Positions 24,564 to 33,297 are shown, counted from the stretch's first letter. The stretch: 64,000 nucleotides of DNA from Aquincola tertiaricarbonis (GCF_000969605.1 NZ_JZUE01000016.1:86273-150272); one strand, 5' to 3'. Notes: a model not told the origin generated them from the letters alone. Program-made: numbers and translations.

Positions 24564-25025
24564 CTAGGGCGCTGGCGGCCGCGATCGACGATCCAAGTAG
24601 GACGCGAAGCCAAAGCAGAAGGAGGTGAGAAGCGCACCCATCAGGCCCACATCCAGGTCTGCAAATCGACCGGCCAGTGTCACTGACCAAGCCAGCCAGA
24701 CGGTGACAACCGCAAACACCACCCCGAGCACGCGCCAGGACCGCGGGCTCATCAGCGACCCATGGCGATTTCGACGTCCAAGCACGAGGCGCGAACCGAT
24801 CTCGAGGCAGAACGCACCGATGGGCGCGAGGACCAGCGGCAACACGGGATCAAGGGGTTTGACCGCAGTGTCGGTAAATGCGTCCCACAGGACGTTGATC
24901 AAGCCGACTGCAATCAACACGCCGAACGCACACAACACGCTTCCAGCAAGCCGGTATGCCCAGTGAGTGACCGGCGACGCCAAACGGTCCTCGAGCGTCG
25001 ACCTCTGACGTTGTCTGGGTGCCAT
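24564..25025 (-). CDS. Small integral membrane protein, unknown function
   Basis: A 153-residue protein with about four hydrophobic segments: VLCAFGVLIAVGLINVLW, LPLVLAPIGAFCLEIGS, VLGVVFAVVTVWLAWSV and LMGALLTSFCFGFASYL. The N terminus is basic (MAPRQRQRS), as expected for a cytoplasmic end. The start at 25025 is the first ATG that gives a compact protein; a GTG/ATG upstream adds 10 residues. I do not recognise the family. It stands alone between repeats; inner-membrane location is inferred. Confidence 0.6.
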   Translation of the reverse strand: MAPRQRQRSTLEDRLASPVTHWAYRLAGSVLCAFGVLIAVGLINVLWDAFTDTAVKPLDPVLPLVLAPIGAFCLEIGSRLVLGRRNRHGSLMSPRSWRVLGVVFAVVTVWLAWSVTLAGRFADLDVGLMGALLTSFCFGFASYLDRRSRPPAP

Positions 25026-25799
25026 GTGATCTCCACGGCGGGATTTGCAAGGCACCTCCTACTCGGTCCGCGGCTTTCCCTGGGCCTGGCTACGACGTGC
25101 CTGCAGTGGTCTACAACTCCGGAGATGTCGGCATGCGTCGAGCGGATGACGCACCAGGCTGCACTGCCACGACCGGGGTCGGAAGGGCTCCTGCGTTGAG
25201 CACCCTTGTGTGGCCGGTCGAAGCAATGAGCAGCACATCTGCCAGCGTGATCAAGGGAGGCGTGGACAAGGAAGGCCGGCCTGAAGTCGACCATCACTCC
25301 CTACCCGAACGAGCGCCTCGGATGTCCCCGCAGCCACGTTCGCGGGCGCGCAATGAGCGCACCGCCGGCCCCTTCCTTTTCAACAGCGGGCCGTCACAGC
25401 GCGCCTTCGCTCACCACTACGGCTCAACCGTGCTGCTCTTGCCGCGGTGATGTTGGGCCGCGAACACCGGCCCGCCCGTCCGACAACTCGCAATGTGTCC
25501 AGCAGCGCCAACCGGTTCAGCGGGCCTCAGGCGCTGTTCTGGGCAGAGGCCGGCGTCTGTGCGGCCTGCGCAAGCACGAACGGCCAGTGCGCCAGTGAAT
25601 TGGAGCGTGCCCGACGGGAGCGCGCTTGGCCGCAGCCGCGCCGGGCCGGCCCAATGGGTGACGGCACGAACGGCTGTTCACAGGGACGCCAGGGTGGCCG
25701 TCGGCCGTCCGCCCGCCGATCACAGGGCATTTGGGGGGAATCCGGCCCTTCGCGATGCCCGTTTGCCGATCGGCCTCCGGCGACTGACAGAATTGGCAC
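25026..25799. other. Intergenic stretch with long repeat, upstream of the kinase cassette
   Basis: No gene is seen. The distal half (25338-25670) is a long repeat also found at 29538-29870, beyond the ankyrin gene. The proximal half (25026-25337) shows nothing recognisable. Rightward promoters for the kinase gene at 25800 should lie in 25680-25799. Confidence 0.5.
25338..25670 (+). repeat. Long direct repeat, left copy, flanking the sensor cassette
   Basis: Shares ordered blocks with 29538-29870 in the same orientation: TTCGCGGGCGC, TTTCAACAGC-GGCCGTCA, GCCTTCGCTCA, CTTGCCGCGGTGATGT, a GCGCCTCAGGCG-like block, and GCCCGACGG-AGCGCGCTT followed by CCGGCCC. The copies differ by many small indels and substitutions, so they are old or belong to a wider family. 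They bracket the 25.8-29.3 kb gene set. Confidence 0.7.
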
Positions 25800-27332
25800 A
25801 TGCAGTTCCGCTGGCGACACGCTGCCCCGTGGATCCTGGGCTGGGCCGTGCTGGCGCTGGCCGGCAGCGCCGTGCTCGTGCGCTGGGACATCGCGCAGCG
25901 GCGCGACGCCTTCGCCACCGATGCACGCATCGTGCACCGCCTGCTCAGCCAGCGCGCCGTCGAGATTGACGCAACGCTGGCGACGCTGTCGCTGCTCGAC
26001 ACGACGGCCGGCGCCGCCGACGCGGCCCAGCGCCTGCCCGCGCTGCACCCGACGGTGCTGCGGGTGCTGCGGCGCGCCGGCGGCGCCGCCTGGTCCGAGG
26101 CCAGCCTGGACGCTGTGCTGCGCGACGCCGAGCTGATGTCGCGCCGCGACCGCCGTGCCGTGCTCGCTGCCATCGACGCGGTCCGCGGCCACTACGTGCT
26201 CGTGCTCGCCGGTGCGGCCAGCCTGTCGCACGCGCTGGTCGTCGATGCCGCGCGGCTGGTCGACGCCGACACCTGGCCTCTGGCGCGGGACGGCCCGGTG
26301 CGGGTCGAACTGCGACACGCCGGGGCGGTGCTCGTGCTGCAACCGGGCGCCGACCGCGCCGTGCGGCCGCTCGGGCTGACGCCTGGCTTCGTCGCCGGCA
26401 AGACGCTCGACGCGCCGAGCCAGCCGTTTGAGGTGCACCTGCAGCGCGCGACGGGCCCGGCGCAGTGGCCGTGGGCTGCGCTGTTCGCCTGGGTGCTGGT
26501 CAGCGCCGCGCTGGTCGGCGCGGCCGCGGCGGTGCAGCGCCAGCGCACGGCCCGCCGGCGCGCGGAAGACCTGCTGCGGCTGGGCCAAGTGGCGCGGCTG
26601 AACACGCTCGGCGAGATGGCCGCCGGCCTGGCGCACGAGCTCAACCAGCCGCTGGCCGCCGTGCTGGCCAATGCGCAGGCGGCGCGGCGGCGGCTGGCCG
26701 GTGCAGCGCTGGCGTCCTCGCGCGATACCGCAAACCCCGTCGACGACGACGATGACCTCGCGCAGGCGTGCGAGGCGATCGAGCAGGTCGTTGCGCAGGC
26801 CCGGCGGGCCAGCGACGTCGTGCAGCGCCTGCGCCGCAGCGTCGAAACGCGCGGCGCGCCGGCGGCGCTGCAGCCGGTGGCGCTCGACGCCACGGTACGC
26901 GACGCGCTGCACCTGCTCGACCCCCGGCTGCGCCGCGACCGCATCGAATTGACCCAGGCCCTGGACGCCGTGACGGTGACGGCCGACCCGGTGGCGCTTG
27001 AGCAGATCGTGCACAACCTGCTGCTCAACGCGCTGCAGGCGCTCGAGGACACGCCTGCGGCGCGGCGTCGGCTCGAGGTGCGCACCGCGATGGCGGGCGA
27101 CGGCGGCCTGCTGACTGTGGCCGACCGCGGCCCCGGCATCCCGTCCGAGCTGCTGCCGCGGCTGTTCCAGCCCTTCGCGACGACGCGCCAGGGCGGGCTG
27201 GGGCTGGGCCTGAGCTTGAGCGAGACGCTGGCCGCGGGCATGGGCGGCAGCCTCGCCGGCGGCAACCGCGACGGCGGCGGCGCCGAGTTCCGCCTCGTGC
27301 TGCCGCTCGCGGCGGCAAGCGGCACGGCATGA
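25800..27332 (+). CDS. Membrane sensor histidine kinase (HPK4-like)
   Basis: A 510-residue kinase: TM1 (about 11-27), periplasmic domain of about 195 residues with no recognised fold, TM2 (about 223-245), HisKA with His279 in AHELNQPLAAVLANAQ (the HPK4/FixL-DctB signature), and HATPase with NLLLNALQALED, DRGPGIP and GLGLGLSLSETLA. Its stop overlaps the response-regulator start by 4 bp. The cassette also encodes a secreted HbpS-like protein, which suggests a periplasmic signal. Confidence 0.9.
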   Translation: MQFRWRHAAPWILGWAVLALAGSAVLVRWDIAQRRDAFATDARIVHRLLSQRAVEIDATLATLSLLDTTAGAADAAQRLPALHPTVLRVLRRAGGAAWSEASLDAVLRDAELMSRRDRRAVLAAIDAVRGHYVLVLAGAASLSHALVVDAARLVDADTWPLARDGPVRVELRHAGAVLVLQPGADRAVRPLGLTPGFVAGKTLDAPSQPFEVHLQRATGPAQWPWAALFAWVLVSAALVGAAAAVQRQRTARRRAEDLLRLGQVARLNTLGEMAAGLAHELNQPLAAVLANAQAARRRLAGAALASSRDTANPVDDDDDLAQACEAIEQVVAQARRASDVVQRLRRSVETRGAPAALQPVALDATVRDALHLLDPRLRRDRIELTQALDAVTVTADPVALEQIVHNLLLNALQALEDTPAARRRLEVRTAMAGDGGLLTVADRGPGIPSELLPRLFQPFATTRQGGLGLGLSLSETLAAGMGGSLAGGNRDGGGAEFRLVLPLAAASGTA

Positions 27333-27967
27333 ACGGCGCGCAGCAGTCGCCGCTGGTGCACGTCGTGGACGACGACGCCGGCGTGCGCGATGCCCTGGCG
27401 CGGCTGATCGCCAGCGTGGGCCTGCGCGTGCAGCCCTGGGACGACCCGCAGGCCTTCCTCGATCGCTTTGACCGTGCCGCGATCGGTGTGGTCGTGCTCG
27501 ACGTGCGCATGCCGGGGCTGAGCGGACTGACGGTCCTCGACCGCCTGCGTGCCGAGGGCGCCGACCAGCCGGTGGTGATGCTCACTGGCCACGGCACGGT
27601 CGAGTTGTGCCGGCGCGCATTCAAGGGCGGCGCGGCCGAGTTCCTCGAGAAACCGGTCGACGACGACCTGCTGCTGGATACGCTGCAGCATGGGATCCGC
27701 AGCCATGTGCGCTCGCGCGAGCGCCGCCAGGCCGACGCCGGCGCACGCGAGCGCTATGGGCAGCTATCCCCGCGCGAACGCGAGGTGCTGTCGCTGATCG
27801 TCGCGGGGCTGACGAACAAGGGAATCGGTCGTGCGCTGTCGCTGTCGCCGCGCACCGTCGAGGCGCATCGCGCCAACCTGTTCGCCAAGCTGCAGGCCGA
27901 GTCGCTGGCGGCGCTGATCCGCAGGTACGCGGCACTCGTCGAGACCGACGCCGAAGGCACGGGCTAG
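27329..27967 (+). CDS. FixJ/NarL-family response regulator
   Basis: A 212-residue regulator: receiver domain with Asp58 (VVVLDVRMPGLSG), MLTGHGTVELCRRAFKGGA and EKPVDD as in FixJ/StyR/TodT, then a LuxR-type HTH (LSPREREVLSLIVAGLTNKG, then SLSPRTVEAHRANLFAKL). Coupled to the kinase gene. An inverted repeat right after its stop (27970-27993) is a candidate site for control of the next two genes. Confidence 0.92.
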   Translation: MNGAQQSPLVHVVDDDAGVRDALARLIASVGLRVQPWDDPQAFLDRFDRAAIGVVVLDVRMPGLSGLTVLDRLRAEGADQPVVMLTGHGTVELCRRAFKGGAAEFLEKPVDDDLLLDTLQHGIRSHVRSRERRQADAGARERYGQLSPREREVLSLIVAGLTNKGIGRALSLSPRTVEAHRANLFAKLQAESLAALIRRYAALVETDAEGTG

Positions 27968-27969
27968 TG

Positions 27970-27993
27970 CCACCGCGTAGTTCTACGCAGTGG
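27970..27993. promoter_or_regulatory. 24-bp inverted repeat upstream of the HbpS-like gene
   Basis: CCACCGCGTAG (27970-27980), TT, CTACGCAGTGG (27983-27993): 11-bp arms with one mismatch and a 2-base centre, starting 2 bp after the response-regulator stop. No T-run follows, which disfavours a terminator. FixJ/StyR-type regulators bind dyads of this size; a TACAGT hexamer at 28035-28040 could be a -10. It is a candidate operator for the secreted HbpS-like/ankyrin pair. Confidence 0.55.
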
Positions 27994-28097
27994 CGCGCGT
28001 AGCCGGCCGGATGGCCACGCGATGGCGCGCTGCCTACAGTGCCGCCACGGTCGCGCTGCGGCCGACCGAGACCCCAAGACGAAGCCGGAGACCCCCG

Positions 28098-28598
28098 ATG
28101 AAGACCCTCGCCCGCCTGCTCACCGCGACGCTCCTGACCGCCGCCGTCGCCACCGGCGCCGCGCACGCCCAGGCCGTGCGCACCGAGAAGAACATGTCGC
28201 TCGAACTGGCGACGCGGCTGGCCGCCGCCACCGTCGCCGCATGCCAGGCCAATGGCCACGCCGTGACCGCCACCGTGGTCGACCGCGCCGGCAACGTGCG
28301 CGTCGTGCACCGCGCCGACAACGCCGGCCCGCACACGCTGAGCGCCAGCTTGCAGAAGGCATTCACGTCGGCCTCGGCGCGCAACACGACGCTGGCCATG
28401 ATGGACGCCTCGCAGAAGAACCCCGCGGCGGCCAACCTCGTGCACATCCCCGGTTACCTGCTGCTCGGCGGCGGCGTGCCGGTGCGCACGGGCAACGAGG
28501 TGATCGGCGCGATCGGCGTCGGTGGCGCACCGGGCGGCCACCTCGACGAGCAGTGCGCCGTCGCCGCGCTCGAGCAGGCGAAGGATCTGCTGCAATGA
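28098..28598 (+). CDS. Secreted GlcG/HbpS-family protein
   Basis: A 166-residue protein with a Sec signal (about 1-24, ending AHAQAV) and a complete GlcG/HbpS domain (LATRLAAATVAACQANGHAV, VVDRAGNVRVVHRADNAGPH, KAFTSASARNTT, and GGGVPVRTGNEVIGAIGVGG). HbpS of Streptomyces binds haem outside the cell and modulates the SenS/SenR two-component system. Haem binding here is not provable from sequence. The context of kinase and LuxR-type regulator makes a similar accessory-sensor role plausible. Coupled (ATGA) to the ankyrin gene. Confidence 0.85.
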   Translation: MKTLARLLTATLLTAAVATGAAHAQAVRTEKNMSLELATRLAAATVAACQANGHAVTATVVDRAGNVRVVHRADNAGPHTLSASLQKAFTSASARNTTLAMMDASQKNPAAANLVHIPGYLLLGGGVPVRTGNEVIGAIGVGGAPGGHLDEQCAVAALEQAKDLLQ

Positions 28599-29329
28599 GA
28601 GCGACCGGTGCGGCGCGGCCCGCGTGCGCCGGGCGCCGGCGCACGCTCGGTGCCGTCGGCCTCGCCCTCGCCGCCGGCCTGTCCGCCGCGGCCCCAACGT
28701 CGGCGCAGGTGCCGCCCGGCGCGGCCGAGGTGCAGGCCTACCGCGGCCTGCACGCCGCGGCCTGGCGTGGCGACGCCGCCGCGGTGCCTACGCTGCTGGC
28801 CGGCGGCGCCGACCCCAACGGGCGCGACGGGCGCGGCCGCACGCCGCTGCATGTGGCGGCCCACGCGCGCCGGCTCGACGCCCTCCGTGCGCTGGTGCGC
28901 GGCGGGGCCGACCTCGGCGCGTTCGACGCCGATCGCTACGACGCCGTGACGATCGCCGCGGTGGCCGACGACGAGGTGACGCTGGCGCTGCTGCTCGGGC
29001 TCGGCGCGGATGCCAGGCTGATCACCAGCCGCTACGACGGCACCGCGCTGATCGCCGCGGCGCACCTGGGCCACGACGGCGTCGTGCGCCAGCTCATCGC
29101 CGCCGGCGCACCGCTGGATCACGTCAACAACCTGCACTGGACCGCACTGATTGAGGCCGTCGTGCTGGGCGACGGCGGCCCGCGCCACCAGGCCACGCTC
29201 AAGGCGCTGCTCGAGGCCGGCGCCGATCCGAGGCTCGCCGACTGCAGCGGCCGCACGCCGCTGCAACTCGCGCGGTCGCGCGGCCACACGGCAATGGCGC
29301 GCCTGCTCGAGGCCGCTGGCGCGCGCTGA
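28595..29329 (+). CDS. Exported ankyrin-repeat protein
   Basis: A 244-residue protein with an N-terminal signal-like segment (RRRTLGAVGLALAAGLSAAA, then PTSAQ) and about five ankyrin repeats from residue 48: LHAAAWRGDAAAVPTLLAGGADPN, TPLHVAAHARRLDALRALVRGGAD, and onward to TPLQLARSRGHTAMARLLEAAGAR. Ankyrin proteins exported to the periplasm (for example AnkB next to catalase in Pseudomonas) help oxidant defence. Starts inside the HbpS-like stop. Probably a binding partner of that protein or a periplasmic scaffold. Confidence 0.85.
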   Translation: MRATGAARPACAGRRRTLGAVGLALAAGLSAAAPTSAQVPPGAAEVQAYRGLHAAAWRGDAAAVPTLLAGGADPNGRDGRGRTPLHVAAHARRLDALRALVRGGADLGAFDADRYDAVTIAAVADDEVTLALLLGLGADARLITSRYDGTALIAAAHLGHDGVVRQLIAAGAPLDHVNNLHWTALIEAVVLGDGGPRHQATLKALLEAGADPRLADCSGRTPLQLARSRGHTAMARLLEAAGAR

Positions 29330-29936
29330 GTACTGCGGCGGGCAGGCGCCCACCTGCCGGCCCTCGGCCCCACGCCGGGGCGTTCGGCCGTAGGACTGCA
29401 GCTGCGGCGCGACGGCACTCCCGACCCTGGACGCGTGTCGACGAGTCGCAGCGTCCAAGCAGCAAGCAGCACAGCTGCCCTTCGCCAAGGACCGATGCTG
29501 GCCGAACGTGCGCCTTGAAGATCCGCTCTGCGGACACATTCGCGGGCGCAAGGAGGGCAGCGCCGGCCGCCTCCCCTTTCAACAGCAGGCCGTCAGCCAA
29601 GCAAAGCCTTCGCTCACTACGGCGGCTCTCAACTGTCCTGCCCTTGCCGCGGTGATGTCAGGCCGTGCACACCAGCCAGCCAGCCCGCCCGCCCACCAGC
29701 AAGTGGTCCGGCAGCGCCTGCAGCTCCAGCGCGCCTCAGGCGATCTCCTGGGCCGACGCCTGCGCCTGTGCTGCCTGCTCAGGCACAGACCGCCACCGTG
29801 TCAGGCGGCTGGAGCACGCCCGACGGCAGCGCGCTTAGGCGGCAGAGCGCCGGCCCGGCCAAAGTGGCCGACTGGCCAACGCGCAGCCGAGCGAGGGTCT
29901 CCCGCGGATTGGTGGTGACCCCGTTCATGCACCGAG
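29330..29936. other. Intergenic stretch with long repeat, downstream of the cassette
   Basis: No gene seen. 29538-29870 is the right copy of the long repeat. It begins after a GATCCGCTCTGCGGAC palindrome-like segment (29520-29535) related to the shorter dispersed hairpins. No convincing terminator follows the ankyrin gene. Confidence 0.5.
29538..29870 (+). repeat. Long direct repeat, right copy, flanking the sensor cassette
   Basis: Direct-orientation partner of 25338-25670; the same blocks appear in the same order (TTCGCGGGCGC, CTTTCAACAGC, GCCTTCGCTCA, CCTTGCCGCGGTGATGT, GCGCCTCAGGCG, GCCCGACGGCAGCGCGCTT, CCGGCCC). Together the copies enclose exactly the kinase, regulator, HbpS-like and ankyrin genes. 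Confidence 0.7.
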
Positions 29937-31157
29937 TTAACGGCCGCGGCCTGTCCGCGCGTCCGCCGGGCGGGCACTGTGGCGCAGGCTGCCCCAGGCC
30001 AGCACCGCGGCGATCCAGGCGCCGGACGCCATGCCGGCCACCATGGGCAGCGGCCGTCCGTCGGTGAACAGGCCAACCACTGCCATCATCAGCGTGCCGG
30101 CCGCCATCTGCAGCGTGCCGAGCAGGGCCGAGGCTGCGCCTGCATGGGCGCCGTGTTCCTCCAGCGCTAGCACCGAAGTGGTCGGAATCACAAGCCCCAT
30201 CAGCCCGCTGGCGATGAAATACAGCACCAAGAGCACCACCAGCCGGTCGCCGCCCGCGGCGTAATACAACAGCATCGCGCCCATCACCGCTGCGCAGGCG
30301 GTGGCGGCGCCACGCGCCAGCGGCGCCATGCCAAAGCGCTCGCCCAGCGGACCGTTAAGCTGGGAGGCACCGAAGAACGCCGCCGCATTCACCCCGAAGG
30401 CCACGCTGTAGATGCCCGGCGACAGGCCATAGTGGTCGATCATCACGAACGACGAGTTGGCCAGGTAGACGAAAAAGCCCGCCATTGCGAAGCCGCCGGT
30501 GAACACCAAGCCCAGGTAATGGCGGTCGCGCAGCAGCGCGCCGTACACCGCGGCAGCATTGCCCCGCGATGCGGCCCGGCGCTCGGCCGGCAGGCGAGTT
30601 TCTGCCAGTGAGGTGGACATCAGCGCCATGCCCGCCAGCGCTGCCACCGCCACCGCCCAGAACACACTGCGCCAGCCGGCCAGCGCGATGGCCAGGCTGC
30701 CCGCCAGCGGCGCGAGGATGGGCGAAACGCTGAACACCAACATCAGCAGCGACATCAGCCGCGCCGCGTCGGTTCCGGTGTGCAGGTCGCGTACCACCGC
30801 CCGGGGGATGGCCATGCCCGCCGCCGCGCCCAGCCCCTGCACGAAGCGCAGTGCCACCAAGGTGTGGATGTTGGTGGCCAGCGCGCAGCCAACGCTGGCC
30901 AGGGCGAACAGCGCCAACCCGGCGTACAGCGGCGGCTTGCGGCCGAAGCGGTCGGACAACGAGCCGAAGACCATCTGCCCCGCGGCCAGAGCAACGAAGA
31001 ACACTGTCAGGCTCGCCTGCACCGCCCCTATGCCGGCGCCCAGGCTCGCACCGATGGCCGGCAGCGCGGGCAAGTACATGTCGATGGCGAATGGCCCAAC
31101 GGCCGAGAGCAGGCCCAGCACCAGGGCCAGGCGGAAGAAGCGGGGAGACGAGGACAT
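29937..31157 (-). CDS. Bcr/CflA-family MFS drug efflux transporter
   Basis: A 406-residue, 12-TM MFS protein. The N terminus AVGPFAIDMYLPALPAIGASL is the Bcr/CflA signature, with GSLSDRFGRKPPLY as motif A and GLGAAAGMAIPRAVVRD in helix 4-5. It exports drugs such as bicyclomycin, chloramphenicol or sulfonamides by proton antiport in relatives. Single gene, leftward, no adjacent regulator. Confidence 0.92.
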   Translation of the reverse strand: MSSSPRFFRLALVLGLLSAVGPFAIDMYLPALPAIGASLGAGIGAVQASLTVFFVALAAGQMVFGSLSDRFGRKPPLYAGLALFALASVGCALATNIHTLVALRFVQGLGAAAGMAIPRAVVRDLHTGTDAARLMSLLMLVFSVSPILAPLAGSLAIALAGWRSVFWAVAVAALAGMALMSTSLAETRLPAERRAASRGNAAAVYGALLRDRHYLGLVFTGGFAMAGFFVYLANSSFVMIDHYGLSPGIYSVAFGVNAAAFFGASQLNGPLGERFGMAPLARGAATACAAVMGAMLLYYAAGGDRLVVLLVLYFIASGLMGLVIPTTSVLALEEHGAHAGAASALLGTLQMAAGTLMMAVVGLFTDGRPLPMVAGMASGAWIAAVLAWGSLRHSARPADARTGRGR

Positions 31158-31520
31158 GCCCGATTCTGGACCGGCTCATGCACCGTCCGACCCACGCTTG
31201 CCCCGGCTTCCCGGAACCAGCGGCGCAGCATGTTGGCGTTTAAGCCATTGGCCAATGCGACAGCGGCAGCCGAAATTTTGGACTGGCCGGCCAACTCGAC
31301 GACTTGCGTGTTGAAAGCTGCCGAATGCCGCCGCCAGCCCCGCACGGTGCGGAACGCAGGTTGACCCGTGCTCGATTCCGAAGTGTCCCTAGGTCCACGC
31401 ACGTCATGTCGTGGACACAAGCATCCTGGTGCGGGTACCAGGCCCAAGGTGACTTTGCCGGGCGCCTACGTCCAAGCGGGGAACGCGCGGTGCACATGCG
31501 GCCATGCGCAACCGGGCGGG
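31158..31520. other. Intergenic stretch with IS66 scar
   Basis: Apart from the IS66 TnpA fragment at 31178-31348, nothing recognisable is present. The stretch separates the MFS gene start from the GST gene end, both leftward. Confidence 0.5.
31178..31348 (-). pseudogene. IS66-family TnpA (orfA) fragment
   Basis: The leftward frame reads RRHSAAFNTQVVELAGQS and KISAAAVALANGLNANMLRR, the HTH region of the IS66 accessory protein TnpA. No start, no TnpB/TnpC and no terminal repeats are seen; the frame runs on into the antisense of the MFS gene. It is a transposon scar. Confidence 0.75.
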
Positions 31521-32183
31521 TTAACGGGTGTCGGGTGCGGGCACGGTGGAAACGCCCTGGGCCTGCGCTGCGGCAAGCTGCGCTGCCAGCGCACGCTGGT
31601 AGCCGGCGCGTTGCTGCAGGCGGCTCCACCAGGCCTGCACGGCCGGCGTGAACCGTGCCTGCAGCCCGAGGTGTTCAGCCAGCATCACGGCATAGGCCAC
31701 CGACACGTCGGCGGCGGTGAAGCGGCCGGCACAGACGAAGGGCTGCGCGCCAAGCCGCGGTTCCAGCGTGCGCAGCCGGGCGAGGAACCAGCGTGCATAG
31801 TCGTCGGCCACCTGGGGCAGGCGACGTGCCTCGGGTTCGAAGTGCCGGTAGCGCAGCACCAGCGTCTGCGGAAAGGTCAAGGTGGCCTCGCCGAAGTGCA
31901 GGTGGTTGAGGTAGGCCGCGTAGTCCGGCTCATGCACGCCGACATCCAGCGTGCCGGGTGCATGCCGTGCCGCCAGGTATTGGCAGATGGCGGCCGACTC
32001 GCTCAGTCGCGCATCGCCGTCCAGCAGCAGCGGCACGGTGCCAAGCGGATTGACTTCGAGGTACTCGCGCGCCTGGGCCCGCGGCGGGAACGGCAGCATC
32101 CGCAAGTCGTAGGGCAGGCCCAGTTCCTCCAGCATCCACAGCGGGCGGAACGAACGAGCGCTGAGGCAGTGGTACAGGATCAT
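31521..32183 (-). CDS. Glutathione S-transferase family protein
   Basis: A 220-residue GST. The N-terminal thioredoxin-fold domain has the glutathione-site pattern LYHCLSARSFRPLWMLEELG, NPLGTVPLLLDGD with the cis-Pro, and LSESAAICQYLA. The alpha-helical C-terminal domain follows, including FTAADVSVAYAVMLAE. A Ser or Cys in the CLSARSFR segment is the likely catalytic residue. ATG 32183 overlaps the stop of the gene upstream by 4 bp. Confidence 0.9.
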   Translation of the reverse strand: MILYHCLSARSFRPLWMLEELGLPYDLRMLPFPPRAQAREYLEVNPLGTVPLLLDGDARLSESAAICQYLAARHAPGTLDVGVHEPDYAAYLNHLHFGEATLTFPQTLVLRYRHFEPEARRLPQVADDYARWFLARLRTLEPRLGAQPFVCAGRFTAADVSVAYAVMLAEHLGLQARFTPAVQAWWSRLQQRAGYQRALAAQLAAAQAQGVSTVPAPDTR

Positions 32184-32470
32184 GAGGCGGCCAGTGCCTG
32201 CGGCGTGCTGGCGATCAAGGGCCGCAAGGCGGCTGCCAGCGACTTTACCAGTGCCGCGGACTCCCACACCGACGAGGGCCCGGGCGAGAACGCCGTGTCG
32301 TGCACCGCGCGGCTGCGCAGCTGCTTGAGGTCGTTGTCGGCATCGATGTGCTCCGGCGTGCCGTGCAGCAGCGGGTGCAGGACCCGCACGGCGACGGAGC
32401 CCTGCCCGCATGCGGCGGACGGCCGGACCAGCGTTTTCATCATCTCAACGGTGAAGGTTGGCCAATCCAT
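32180..32470 (-). CDS. Hypothetical protein, coupled to the GST gene
   Basis: A 96-residue frame starting MDWPTFTVEMMKTL, ending in a 4-bp overlap with the GST start. It is hydrophilic in the middle with a short hydrophobic C-terminal third (ALVKSLAAALRPLIASTPQA) and no signal peptide or membrane segment. I do not recognise the family. The overlap and separate, compact start favour a real gene in a two-gene operon. Confidence 0.5.
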   Translation of the reverse strand: MDWPTFTVEMMKTLVRPSAACGQGSVAVRVLHPLLHGTPEHIDADNDLKQLRSRAVHDTAFSPGPSSVWESAALVKSLAAALRPLIASTPQALAAS

Positions 32471-32618
32471 GATCCGAGCATAGCGCCGGGCCACAGGCAC
32501 AGCCTCGCGGGCCAAAGGCCCGGTGACACGAGCGCTGACGCCGCTGCCAACGCCGGAACATTCGTTGCGCTGTGGCGCCACGGTGGCAAAGAATGCCAAC
32601 GATCTGCCAGAAGCGAGG

Positions 32619-33018
32619 ATGACCACGCTTTCTCATCGCATCATCAGCCAGTCGACTGGCGCCCCGGCCACGGCCGTGTATGGCCTGGCCCGGCAACTCG
32701 AGCGCATGCCCGAATGGGCGTCCGGCCTGGCGACCGGCGTTCGACGAGAGGCCGGCGCCTGGATCGCGGAATCGCCCGATGGGCCGCGTGCGCATCGACA
32801 TGACGCCCGACAACGGCCTGGGCGTGCTCGATCACGACGTCGCCCTGCCCGATGGCACCGTCGTGCACAACGAGCTCCGGGCGACGCCCGCCGGCAATAG
32901 ATGCGTGTTGGCCTTCGTGTTGCTGCGCCAGCCGGGGGTCAGTGACGCGGCCTTCGAGAGCGATGCGGCCCAGGTCGCGCGCGACTTGGCCAGCGTGAAG
33001 GCCTTGGCTGAACGCTGA
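32619..33018 (+). pseudogene. Frameshifted SRPBCC-family protein
   Basis: From ATG 32619 the frame reads ISQSTGAPATAVYGLARQLE and PEWASGLATGVRREAGAWIA, then shifts at about 32775-32785 (an extra base in the CCCGATGGGC stretch). The neighbouring frame continues GRVRIDMTPDNGLGVLDHDV and LPDGTVVHNELRATPAGN to a stop at 33018. Joined, the two halves make a full polyketide-cyclase/dehydrase-like (SRPBCC) domain of about 133 residues. One base is out of frame, so either the gene is dead or the base is a sequencing error. Confidence 0.8.
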
Positions 33019-33297
33019 ATCGTACCGCGCACACTGGCCAGCGCAGCGGCACACGTTTCGATGGACGGCCAGCGGCTATCGGCGATGACCGCGGCCACCG
33101 TGCTTGACGTTGATGCCGCGCCATCCACGGCGACCAGGTACTCCGCGCACCGCGGCAGTGGTGCCCAAGCTTTCCGTTGGCTCCGCCGCATGGTGCCGCG
33201 AACGGTCGAGTGACCGGCACTGCCTGCAGCGGTCATTCGGGCGCCACGAGTCGGCGTCAGCAGCCTGCGCAGTCAAACATCCAAGATCGGGCCGGCA

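Noticed and set aside
25800..28598. Direct orthologue of Streptomyces SenS/SenR/HbpS
   Set aside because: The kinase is of the HPK4 (AHELNQP) type and the regulator is FixJ-like, so similarity is in arrangement, not clear orthology.
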